Assembly (NCBI GenBank): GCA_043736395.1
Contig: JAYTCQ010000246.1
Span: 1 to 50,161 of the forward strand
Origin: JAFDVL01 sp043736395
GTDB taxonomy: Bacteria > Acidobacteriota > Blastocatellia > RBC074
Length of the DNA: 50,161 nt
Direction: 5' to 3'
A program made the position numbers and the translations under genes. The notes under the pieces were generated by a model. The model did not search any database, was not told the origin of the DNA, and was given only the letters and a program-made list of their open reading frames with translations. This document shows positions 24,641 through 33,206 of the stretch, piece by piece; the stretch's first letter is position 1, and each line of letters opens with the position of its first letter.

Positions 24641-26761
24641 ATGAATAAACCGCGTACAATTACAATTCTTGTTTTTATCGCCCTGCTAAACCTTTCTGTT
24701 ATGGCACAAAAAATTGAATATCCCAAAGCAAAAAAAGTTGACCAAACTGACGATTATCACGGCACGAAAGTAAGTGATCCGTATCGCTGGCTGGAAAATC
24801 CTGATGCGCCCGAATCACGTGAGTGGATTGAGGCGCAGAACAAATTGACTAACGCATTTCTGGAGCAAATTCCTGAACGCGCGAAAATTAAAGAGCGGTT
24901 GACGAAGCTCTGGAATTACGAAAAATATTCCGCACCGTTCAAGGAGAATAAGCGGTATTTTTTTTACAAGAACGACGGCTTACAAAATCAGAGCGTGCTT
25001 TACACGTCGGATTCACTGGAAGGTACGCCGCGCGTGTTGATTGATCCGAATACACTTTCGCAAAATGGAACGGTTGCCTTGTCAGGTACAGCGATTAGCG
25101 ATGACGGAAATTTGATGGCGTACAGTTTGTCTTCCGCCGGATCAGATTGGCAGGAATGGAAGGTGCGCGACACCACTTCAGGAAAAGATTTAGCCGATGA
25201 TTTGAAGTGGTCGAAATTTTCGGGAGCGGCCTGGACGCCTGATAACAAAGGCTTTTATTACAGCCGCTACGACGAACCCAACGAAAAAACAAAACTTGAG
25301 GACGCGAATTATTTTCAGAAACTTTATTATCATCACCTCGGCACAAAGCAATCCGAAGATACTTTGATTTATGAACGTAAGGATCAAAAAGAATGGGGCT
25401 TTGCGGGTGCAGTCAGCGAAGACGGACACTATCTAATCATCAACGTTTGGCAAGGAACTGATCCCAAAAATCTGCTGTTTTATCAAGACCTCAAGGCGAA
25501 AAATTCTAAAGTTGTCGAACTCATCAAAGACTTCGAAGCGTCATATAGCTTCATCGGAAATGATGGTGGAGTCTTTTATTTCCGCACTGATTTGAAAGCT
25601 TCGCGCGGAAAAATTATTGCGATTGACACAAACAAACCGGAGCGCAATAACTGGAAAGAAATTGTCGCCGAATCCGCTGAAACGATTGACGGTGAAAGCG
25701 GCGTGAGCTTCGTTAACAATCAATTTATTGTGCCATACCTGAAAGACGCACGTTCGCAAATTAAAATTTTTGACGTGAAAGGAAAACTGATTCGTGAAGT
25801 CGAATTGCCGGGCATCGGTACGGCTTCCGGCTTTGGCGGCAAGCGCAAAGATACGGAAACTTTTTATGCCTTCACCGGATTTACTGCACCGACGACAATT
25901 TATCGCTACGATTTGGTAACGGGAAAATCTTCGGTTTTTCGCGCTCCAAAAGTAGATTTCAATCCGAACGATTACGAAACGAAACAGGTCTTTTATGCGA
26001 GCAAAGACGGGACGAAAGTGCCGATGTTTATTACGCATAAAAAAGGGTTGAAGCTGGACGGCAAAAATCCGACGTACCTGTATGCGTACGGCGGATTTAA
26101 TGTTTCGCTGACTCCGGCGTTCTCGATTTCAAATCTCGTTTGGATGGAAATGGGCGGCGTTTATGCGCAGCCGAATTTGCGCGGCGGCGGCGAGTACGGC
26201 GAAGACTGGCACCAAGCGGGAATGAAATTGAAAAAGCAAAATGTCTTTGATGATTTCATCGCAGCGGCGCAGTGGTTGATTGCGAATAAATATACTTCGC
26301 CGCCAAAGCTGGCAATTGGTGGCGGCAGCAATGGTGGGTTATTAGTCGGCGCCTGTATGACGCAACGCCCTGATTTAATTGGCGCGGCGTTACCAGCGGT
26401 CGGCGTCATGGACATGCTCAGATTTCAAAAATTCACGATTGGCTGGGCGTGGACTTCGGATTATGGCTCATCCGAAAACGCCGAAGATTTCAAAGCATTA
26501 TTCGCATATTCGCCCTTGCACAACATCAAGTCAGGCACGGCGTATCCTCCTACGATGGTGACTACCGCAGATCACGATGATCGTGTGGTTCCGGCGCACA
26601 GTTTCAAATTTGCCGCGACCATGCAAGCGGCACAAGCTGGTACAAATCCAATTCTCATCCGCATTGAAACAGATGCCGGACACGGCGCAGGAAAACCTAC
26701 GACGAAGGTGATTGAAGAAGTCGCGGATCGCTGGGGATTTTTGATGAAGGTTTTGAAATAG
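24641..26761 (+). CDS. prolyl oligopeptidase (S9A), exported
   Basis: The 706-residue protein begins at ATG 24641; a TTG two codons upstream is less likely. A signal peptide (MNKPRTITILVFIALLNLSVMAQ) is followed by the S9A start YPKAKKVDQTDDYHGTKVSDPYRWLENPD, a seven-bladed propeller (about 70-440) and the hydrolase domain. The catalytic triad is S563 (GGGSNGGL), D647 (DHDDRVVP) and H681 (DAGHGAGKP). Length is standard. It cuts short proline-containing peptides, here in the periplasm. The next gene, a DUF885 peptidase, converges on it with a 21-nt gap. Confidence 0.95.
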   Translation: MNKPRTITILVFIALLNLSVMAQKIEYPKAKKVDQTDDYHGTKVSDPYRWLENPDAPESREWIEAQNKLTNAFLEQIPERAKIKERLTKLWNYEKYSAPFKENKRYFFYKNDGLQNQSVLYTSDSLEGTPRVLIDPNTLSQNGTVALSGTAISDDGNLMAYSLSSAGSDWQEWKVRDTTSGKDLADDLKWSKFSGAAWTPDNKGFYYSRYDEPNEKTKLEDANYFQKLYYHHLGTKQSEDTLIYERKDQKEWGFAGAVSEDGHYLIINVWQGTDPKNLLFYQDLKAKNSKVVELIKDFEASYSFIGNDGGVFYFRTDLKASRGKIIAIDTNKPERNNWKEIVAESAETIDGESGVSFVNNQFIVPYLKDARSQIKIFDVKGKLIREVELPGIGTASGFGGKRKDTETFYAFTGFTAPTTIYRYDLVTGKSSVFRAPKVDFNPNDYETKQVFYASKDGTKVPMFITHKKGLKLDGKNPTYLYAYGGFNVSLTPAFSISNLVWMEMGGVYAQPNLRGGGEYGEDWHQAGMKLKKQNVFDDFIAAAQWLIANKYTSPPKLAIGGGSNGGLLVGACMTQRPDLIGAALPAVGVMDMLRFQKFTIGWAWTSDYGSSENAEDFKALFAYSPLHNIKSGTAYPPTMVTTADHDDRVVPAHSFKFAATMQAAQAGTNPILIRIETDAGHGAGKPTTKVIEEVADRWGFLMKVLK

Positions 26762-26782
26762 AACACGGAATAAGTACTTCGC

Positions 26783-28555
26783 TTATTTCCCTAAATTCCC
26801 GTCGTAAAATTTCCAACTCGAAGCAAAATCTCGCGTAAGTTTTTGCTTCGTCAAACTGGCGCGAATTAATTCCACTGGAATCGCATTTTCACGCAGCACC
26901 GCATCATGAAAAGCACGATTCGTCATCTTGCCTGACGCGACTAATTCTTTGTGCAAGCCGCGCAATTGCAATCCGCCGAGCATATACGCCGCCTGGTAGA
27001 GTGGACCGTAATCTCCGGCGAAGGAGCGGCGCACTTCGGCTTCGGCGTTGTTGTATTCGTGCCCGACGCGGTTGACGAGAAAGTCTACGCACTCCTGCGG
27101 TGTCATTTTTTCGAGATGAAAGCTGAGCGAAAAGATGATACGGGCGCAGCGGTGCATCCGCCAAAAAAGCATCCCGATTTTATTTTCGGGCGTCTGCGGA
27201 AAACTCAAATCCCACAGCAAAAATTCCCAGTACAAAGACCAGCCTTCGACCAGAAACGGTGTCCTGAATAATTCGCGGTATGGTTTGTGCCGAGCCGCCA
27301 TGAATAATTGCAAATGATGTCCGGGAACCAATTCATGATGCACAGTAGCGCGTGCGAAGTGGCGATTGTTGCCGCGCATGCTCATCAATTTTTGTTCGTG
27401 CGTCATCGTGTTCGTCGGGTATGAAACGATGATGGTTTCGCCGCCGAGAAAAAATGGGTTCACGAGTTGGCGTTCGGGCGTCATCATTTCCATCCGCCAC
27501 GATTCTTTGGCTAAGGGCGGAACAGTGACGAGGTCGCGGTCTTCGACAAATTTGATGGCTTCGAGCGCAAGTTCACGAATCATCGCGGGTTGCTTGCCTG
27601 GTTCGACGTGCAATGTTTTCACGTATTCCAGCGCCTTGTGCCAATCGTCGTAGCCCAATTCCTGCGCCGCTTTTTTCATCTCGCTGTCGCACCACGCAAA
27701 TTCCTGATTTGCCAAAGCGATCAATTCTTCGGGCGTGTACGGAATCATTTCGTAGGCCAATTCGCTGAGCAACGCTTCGCGTCCTATGGGGTTCCCGACG
27801 ATGGCGTTTTCGTCTGTGGGTTTAAGTCCGACAACTTTTTCGCGTAAAAAGCCGCCGTAATTTTGCAGCGCCTGATCCAGCGTTTTGTAAGGGCTTTCAT
27901 TCCACCAGCTAAACGTCGGATCGTAACCGTTATAAAAACCAAACCATCTTTTCAGAACATTCCGTAAATTCTCAGTCGTCATCACGGCGCGATTGGCGAC
28001 GGTTTTTTTTGTGCGACTCGTAGTTTCATTTTTCAAATTCGCTTCGGCGGATTTTTGTAACTCGCCTATTTTTTTGCTGAGCTGATTTAATGCTGTCGCT
28101 GTTTTCGCCGCATCAATATTTTCCATTCGTTGGCGTGATTCTTCTAACGCAAAAATGTCTTGTGCGAATGGAACCAGCGGCGCAATTTCGGCGAAGGCTT
28201 TGGCTTTGATTTCGGTTTGGCGTTGTGAATGCGACAGATAATTTTGGAACAGCAAATAATCAATCTGATCGTCCTGATTCAGTCCGTTAAAATTAATTTT
28301 GTTCAGCGTTGACAGCCATCCGGAATAAAATTGTTGCACACGCTCGGCGCGCGTCGGCGAATCCGCAATGTTGTAATAACGATTCAGGATGGCGTAATCC
28401 ACCTGATACCGTTCAATGATTCCGCGCAACTGACTAGCGGGAGTTTTTAATTCTTCAGTAGTTGGTTGGGCAAAAGCTGAGTGAGCAAATGAAGCGCAAA
28501 ATAAAATAATTGCGATGCGAAAAATTGCGGCGATTGGCGAACTAATTTTTTTCAT
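26783..28555 (-). CDS. DUF885 family metallopeptidase-like protein, exported
   Basis: The 590-residue protein has a signal peptide (about 1-30, ending SFAHSAFAQ), a long helical body and the family metal-site motif HHELVPGHHLQL (406-417), with EGW at 437-439 as the likely third ligand. DUF885 proteins are common in Acidobacteria and related to M32-like carboxypeptidases, but their substrates are not established. It converges with a prolyl oligopeptidase, so the two may both act on peptides in the periplasm. Confidence 0.88.
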   Translation of the reverse strand: MKKISSPIAAIFRIAIILFCASFAHSAFAQPTTEELKTPASQLRGIIERYQVDYAILNRYYNIADSPTRAERVQQFYSGWLSTLNKINFNGLNQDDQIDYLLFQNYLSHSQRQTEIKAKAFAEIAPLVPFAQDIFALEESRQRMENIDAAKTATALNQLSKKIGELQKSAEANLKNETTSRTKKTVANRAVMTTENLRNVLKRWFGFYNGYDPTFSWWNESPYKTLDQALQNYGGFLREKVVGLKPTDENAIVGNPIGREALLSELAYEMIPYTPEELIALANQEFAWCDSEMKKAAQELGYDDWHKALEYVKTLHVEPGKQPAMIRELALEAIKFVEDRDLVTVPPLAKESWRMEMMTPERQLVNPFFLGGETIIVSYPTNTMTHEQKLMSMRGNNRHFARATVHHELVPGHHLQLFMAARHKPYRELFRTPFLVEGWSLYWEFLLWDLSFPQTPENKIGMLFWRMHRCARIIFSLSFHLEKMTPQECVDFLVNRVGHEYNNAEAEVRRSFAGDYGPLYQAAYMLGGLQLRGLHKELVASGKMTNRAFHDAVLRENAIPVELIRASLTKQKLTRDFASSWKFYDGNLGK

Positions 28556-28584
28556 AAAAGATGACTTTCGAATATGACGCGACA

Positions 28585-28684
28585 GCGTTTGGAGTGCGAC
28601 GACTCGGCGTAGCTTTGGTATTCCTTACGTGACTTGCTCCGTGAAAAATACCAAAGCTACGCCGAGTCGTCGCACTCCAAACGC
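28585..28684. repeat. perfect 38-bp inverted repeat, dispersed element
   Basis: Arms 28585-28622 and 28647-28684 are exact reverse complements over 38 bases with a 24-nt loop. A second copy of the right arm, with several changes, lies at 17-54. The element lies between the divergent DUF885 gene and ileS. Its perfect arms suggest recent arrival or conversion between arms. Confidence 0.9.
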
Positions 28685-28804
28685 TTCGCGCTGCGTGTGT
28701 CGTAAAAATCCGAGGCTTTGTATTTTGACTCTGCAAGTGATTTTTTCCAATGGTTACGTTATCATCGGCAGTCTTTATTTAACTAAAAATATTCGTATTG
28801 ATTT

Positions 28805-31600
28805 ATGTCTGAACCAATTGATTTAAAAACGACCGTCAACCTGCCCAAAACTGATTTCCCGCTCAAAGGTAACCTCTCGCAAAAGGAACCGCTTCGATTG
28901 CAGAAGTGGGACGCGATGAATATTTACGAAAAGCTGCGCGAAGCTCGTAAAGACAAACCTTTGTTCGTCCTGCACGACGGGCCGCCCTACGCCAACGGCA
29001 ACATTCATATTGGTCACGCACTCAATAAAAATGTCAAAGATTTCGTTATGAAATCGCGTTCGATGATGGGTTATTGGACGCCGTACATCCCCGGCTGGGA
29101 TTGTCATGGTTTGCCAATCGAACACAAAGTCGAAGAAGAACTGAAAAAAGCGAAGCAGGAATTTGATCGCGTCTCGATTCGCAAAGCGGCGCGTGAATAC
29201 GCTGCAAAATATGTGAAGCTGCAAGGCGAAGATTTCAAACGGCTCGGCATTTTTGGCGAATGGGAAAAACCATACGTCACGATGGAGCCGATCTATCAGG
29301 CGAATATCGTGCGGGCTTTTGGAAAATTCGTTGAGAAAGGCGCGGTGTATAAAGGTTCGCGTCCGGTGCATTGGTGCATAAGTTGCCAGACTTCGCTCGC
29401 CGAGGCCGAAGTCGAATACGAAGATCACAGCAGCTATTCAGTCTATGTGAAGTTTCCGTTCCCTGACGCCGAAAAAATTGATGCGGCGCTTGCGGGCAAA
29501 AATGTGAGCATCGTGATCTGGACGACTACACCGTGGACGCTTCCGGCAAATCTGGGCATCAGTCTCAATCCTGAATATGAATACAGCGCAGTGGCAGTTG
29601 GTGATGAAATTTTCATCGTTGCTTCTGGGTTGCTCGAACAAGTTGCGGCCAAAGCAGGTTGGGAAAATTACAATGTCGTCGGCACATACAGCGGCAAACA
29701 ATTTGATCGTCTGAACGCGAAACATCCGTTTGTTGATCGCAATTCTTTATTGATGATCGGCGATCACGTGACGCTTGAGGCTGGTACTGGTGCGGTGCAT
29801 ACGGCTCCCGGACACGGCTACGAAGATTTTCTGATTGGGCGTCAATACGGTTTAGAAATTTATAATCCGGTGGATTCGCGCGGATTTTTCATGACCAACG
29901 TTGAGCATTTTGCGGGGCAGCGTGTGATGGCACTGAGCAAAAATGAAACGGACGGAAATCGTTCGGTCATCGCTCACCTTGAATCTATCGGCGCGTTATT
30001 AAAGGCTGAAAAATTCAATCATTCTTACCCGCATTGCTGGCGTTGTCATAATCCGGTGATTTTTCGCGCTACGCCACAATGGTTTATCTCGATGAAAAAA
30101 TCGGGCTTGAACGATCAAGCGATTGCGGCTTGCGACAACGTCGAATGGTATCCGTCGTGGGGCCGCGAACGCATGAAGAATATGTTCAAGGATCGCCCTG
30201 ATTGGAACATTTCCAGGCAACGCGCGTGGGGCGTACCGATCACAGTTTTCTATTGCGAAGATTGCGGCGAGACTTTGCTTGATCAAAAAGTCATCAATCA
30301 CGTAGCCAATTTATTTGAGCATGAACCTTTCGGCGCAGACATTTGGTATGAACGTGATGCCAAAGATTTGTTGCCTGCGGGAACAAAATGCAGCAAATGC
30401 AGTTCCGATAATTTCGCCAAAGAAACTGATATTTTGGACGTGTGGTTTGATTCCGGCTCCAGCAGTTTGGGCGTGCTCGAACCGCGCGGACTTCCCTATC
30501 CTGCCGACATTTATTTAGAAGGCGGAGATCAATTTCGCGGCTGGTTCAACTCTTCGTTAGTCATCGGACTCGCCGCCAAAGGGCAGCCTCCGTATAAAGG
30601 CGTCGTCATGAACGGCTGGGTCGTGGACGAAGCGGGCAAGAAAATGTCCAAGTCCAAAGGCGATGCCGTCGCGCCTGAAAAAATCATCAAGCAAAGCGGA
30701 GCTGAAATTATTCGGCTGTGGTGCGCGGCTCTCGATTATCACGAAGACATGCGCATCTCAAATGAAATTTTGACGCGGCTTTCTGATGCTTATCGCAAGA
30801 TTCGAAACACGGCGCGTTACTGTCTGGGAAATCTGGACGGCTTCGATCCTGTTGCTGATAAAGTTGAATTTGAAGCGATGCAGGAAATTGATCAATGGGC
30901 TGTGATTGCGACCAATGAATTAGTCAAAAAATGCACCGAGGCTTATGAGCGATACGATTTCATGGAGGTCTATCAAGCGATTTATCACAACGCTACGGTG
31001 ACGTTGTCGTCGTTGTATTTCGACATTTTGAAAGATCGTTTGTATACGACTGCGCCAAAATCTTTAGAGCGCAGATCGGCGCAAACTGCCCTTTATGAAG
31101 TGGTCACACGCGTCGCAAAATTGGTGGCTCCGTTGCTGGTTTTTACCTCTGATGAAATTTGGGAAAACATTCCCGGCGCGAAAGACGAAGCTGAATCCGT
31201 CCATCTGACATTGTTTCCGGCGTACGATGAATCGTTGCGCAATGATGAATTGCTGAGCCGCTACGATAAATTATTTACCATCCGCGACACCGTGATGAAA
31301 TCTCTGGAAGAAGCGCGCAATACAAAATTAATTGGCTCCGCGCTGGAGGCAAAAATTACGATTACGGCTGATACAGACACTCGTTCTTTCCTGAATTCCT
31401 TCGGTGAAGACCTGCGGTTTATGTTCATCGTTTCGCAGGTAGAATTAATAGACGGCGCAGAACTAAAAGTTGACATCACGAAAGCTGATGGCGAGAAATG
31501 TGAACGTTGCTGGAACTATACGACGGATGTTGGCGTTAGCGCAGCGTATCCGGGAGCGTGCCGACGTTGTGTAGGAAATATTGAATCAGCTTTAGCTTAG
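28805..31600 (+). CDS. ileS: isoleucyl-tRNA synthetase
   Basis: The 931-residue protein is a complete class I synthetase. HIGH is at 68-71 (NGNIHIGHALNK), the editing domain spans about 200-400 (with WTTTPWTLPANLGI and HTAPGHGYEDF), KMSKS is at 613-617, the anticodon-binding helical domain follows, and the C-terminal zinc finger begins at C899 (CERCWNY) and ends with CRRC. This is the bacterial type with a C-terminal zinc site. It charges tRNA-Ile and edits valine. The gene leads a run of plus-strand genes through lspA and lgt. Confidence 0.98.
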   Translation: MSEPIDLKTTVNLPKTDFPLKGNLSQKEPLRLQKWDAMNIYEKLREARKDKPLFVLHDGPPYANGNIHIGHALNKNVKDFVMKSRSMMGYWTPYIPGWDCHGLPIEHKVEEELKKAKQEFDRVSIRKAAREYAAKYVKLQGEDFKRLGIFGEWEKPYVTMEPIYQANIVRAFGKFVEKGAVYKGSRPVHWCISCQTSLAEAEVEYEDHSSYSVYVKFPFPDAEKIDAALAGKNVSIVIWTTTPWTLPANLGISLNPEYEYSAVAVGDEIFIVASGLLEQVAAKAGWENYNVVGTYSGKQFDRLNAKHPFVDRNSLLMIGDHVTLEAGTGAVHTAPGHGYEDFLIGRQYGLEIYNPVDSRGFFMTNVEHFAGQRVMALSKNETDGNRSVIAHLESIGALLKAEKFNHSYPHCWRCHNPVIFRATPQWFISMKKSGLNDQAIAACDNVEWYPSWGRERMKNMFKDRPDWNISRQRAWGVPITVFYCEDCGETLLDQKVINHVANLFEHEPFGADIWYERDAKDLLPAGTKCSKCSSDNFAKETDILDVWFDSGSSSLGVLEPRGLPYPADIYLEGGDQFRGWFNSSLVIGLAAKGQPPYKGVVMNGWVVDEAGKKMSKSKGDAVAPEKIIKQSGAEIIRLWCAALDYHEDMRISNEILTRLSDAYRKIRNTARYCLGNLDGFDPVADKVEFEAMQEIDQWAVIATNELVKKCTEAYERYDFMEVYQAIYHNATVTLSSLYFDILKDRLYTTAPKSLERRSAQTALYEVVTRVAKLVAPLLVFTSDEIWENIPGAKDEAESVHLTLFPAYDESLRNDELLSRYDKLFTIRDTVMKSLEEARNTKLIGSALEAKITITADTDTRSFLNSFGEDLRFMFIVSQVELIDGAELKVDITKADGEKCERCWNYTTDVGVSAAYPGACRRCVGNIESALA

Positions 31601-31610
31601 GAGAAATTTG

Positions 31611-31730
31611 ATGGAAGAAGAAGAAGATTTTCTTGATGTCGAAGATGCGCAGCGAATTCTTGTTGAAACTAAACCCGATGAATGGATTCATTATGATTCA
31701 TTGCGTTTAGAATTAGGCTTGGATCAATGA
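31611..31730 (+). pseudogene. antitoxin remnant of a RelBE-type pair
   Basis: A 39-residue frame begins with ATG 10 nt after the ileS stop, with TAGGAGAAA before it. The sequence (LDVEDAQRILVETKPDEWIHYDSLRLELGLDQ at the end) resembles the C-terminal, toxin-binding half of Phd/RelB antitoxins; the DNA-binding N-terminal half is absent. Its TGA overlaps the ATG of the following toxin fragment, as in intact pairs. It may still be translated. Confidence 0.55.
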
Positions 31731-31795
31731 TTGCTCATGACAAATTGATCGTATTGGTTATTAAAATTGCGCACCGCAAAGAGGTTTATCGTTAA
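31727..31795 (+). pseudogene. RelE toxin C-terminal fragment
   Basis: A 22-codon frame encodes MIAHDKLIVLVIKIAHRKEV and two further residues. DKLIVLVIKIAHRKEVYR matches the extreme C-terminus of RelE toxins, so about 70 residues of toxin core are missing. The ATGA overlap with the antitoxin remnant is kept and its TAA overlaps the lspA ATG (TAATG). This is a deletion scar that now links ileS to lspA. Confidence 0.6.
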
Positions 31796-32298
31796 TGCAA
31801 AATAAAGCGAAGTATTTTTTTCTGGCGCTGATTGTGCTGATTGCCGATCAAGTGTCAAAGGCGTGGGCCACGGATAAATTATTACCTGTCGATACGATTG
31901 AAGTTGTTCCAAATTTTTTCCGCTTCACCTACGCGCGAAATCGCGGAGTCGCTTTCAGTTTGTTTGCTGACAGCAAATATGAAATCAAGTGGGTGCTGGC
32001 GGCGATTTCTTTATTGGCAGCAATTGGCGTTGCTTATTATTTAATTCGTCTCGCGGCGAATAATTTACGGTTGAATATTTCCTTGTCGTTATTGCTCGCC
32101 GGCATTGTTGGCAATTTGATAGATCGTGTTCGACTGGGCGAAGTGGTAGACTTCATTGATTTTCATTGGTACGAAAAATACACGTGGCCGACATTCAATA
32201 TTGCCGACGCTGCGATTTGCGTTGGCGCAGCTTTACTGGCGTTAGAGATGTTATTTGAGGAAAAAACTCCATCGCCTAACGCCACGTTGACCGACTAA
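31795..32298 (+). CDS. lspA: lipoprotein signal peptidase
   Basis: The 167-residue protein has four membrane segments and the two catalytic aspartates of signal peptidase II: D110 in GNLIDRV and D138 in FNIADAAI. It removes the signal peptide from diacylglyceryl-modified prolipoproteins. The start ATG overlaps the stop of a RelE fragment, which probably helps translation because no strong ribosome-binding site is seen apart from AAAGAGG 12 nt upstream. The next gene, lgt, performs the preceding step of the same pathway. Confidence 0.95.
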   Translation: MQNKAKYFFLALIVLIADQVSKAWATDKLLPVDTIEVVPNFFRFTYARNRGVAFSLFADSKYEIKWVLAAISLLAAIGVAYYLIRLAANNLRLNISLSLLLAGIVGNLIDRVRLGEVVDFIDFHWYEKYTWPTFNIADAAICVGAALLALEMLFEEKTPSPNATLTD

Positions 32299-32308
32299 AA
32301 TTCTTTTC

Positions 32309-33169
32309 ATGTTTCCTGAACTTTTCAAAATCCCCTACCTTGATTTTCCTGTTAATACCTACGGATTGTTATTAGCCATTTCGTTTTTGGTGGGCATGTA
32401 TGTGATGGCAAAGCAGGCGGAGCGTGATGGATTGAATGTCAATCGCGTGTACGATCTGGGACTGTGGGTGTTAGGTTCCGCATTGATCGGATCGAAACTT
32501 TTGATGATCATCACGGAGTGGGAAAATTATCGCGATAACCTAAAAGGCCTGTTTTCATTGGATTTTCTGCGCTCTGCCGGAGTTTTTTATGGCGGCTTTT
32601 TGGGAGCATTGATCGCTTCAGTGATCGTGATGCGCATATACAAATTGGATTGGTGGCGGACGGCTGATGCGTTTGCACCGGGCATCATCATCGGTCAGGC
32701 GATTGGAAGGCTTGGATGTTTTAGCGCCGGATGTTGCTGGGGCAAACCAACGGATGGAATTTGCGGCGTTCATTTCAGCGAACGTGGTCATGAATTAACC
32801 AGTGTCCCGATCAAAGTTTCAGACTTGACCGATCCTATGCAACGAAGTTTTTGGGAACAAAAGCTGGGGAATTTATCGGCACCGTTGCATCTGCATCCGG
32901 TTCAGCTTTATGAAGTTGGCGCGGCAATTTTAATTTTCGTAATTTTGTTAGTGATGGCGCGGAAGCGCAAATTTTACGGGCAGATTGTGCTGGCTTACGC
33001 AATGTTATACGCCATTGCGCGATTCATTATTGAATTCTGGCGGGATGATCCGCGTGGCGGATTGCTTGGGCTTTCAACTTCACAATTTATCGCCGCTGTT
33101 ATTTTTGTCGGCTCACTGATTGCCTATATTTATCGCACCCAAAAAATTCCGCGTGTGGTTTCGGCGTAG
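32309..33169 (+). CDS. lgt: prolipoprotein diacylglyceryl transferase
   Basis: The 286-residue membrane protein has the Lgt layout with about seven membrane segments. The signature segment reads GQAIGRLGCFSAGCCWG, the cysteine-rich variant of the Lgt motif with the conserved arginine. The GVFYGG segment replaces the His-containing HGG of Escherichia coli, as in many non-proteobacterial Lgt proteins. HPVQLYE and RFIIEFWRDDPRG near the end are also family marks. It adds diacylglycerol to the lipobox cysteine. It starts 10 nt after lspA, so the two form an operon. Confidence 0.95.
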   Translation: MFPELFKIPYLDFPVNTYGLLLAISFLVGMYVMAKQAERDGLNVNRVYDLGLWVLGSALIGSKLLMIITEWENYRDNLKGLFSLDFLRSAGVFYGGFLGALIASVIVMRIYKLDWWRTADAFAPGIIIGQAIGRLGCFSAGCCWGKPTDGICGVHFSERGHELTSVPIKVSDLTDPMQRSFWEQKLGNLSAPLHLHPVQLYEVGAAILIFVILLVMARKRKFYGQIVLAYAMLYAIARFIIEFWRDDPRGGLLGLSTSQFIAAVIFVGSLIAYIYRTQKIPRVVSA

Positions 33170-33206
33170 CTCCGTATTCCACAATCCAAACTCCGCACTA
33201 ATTTTT

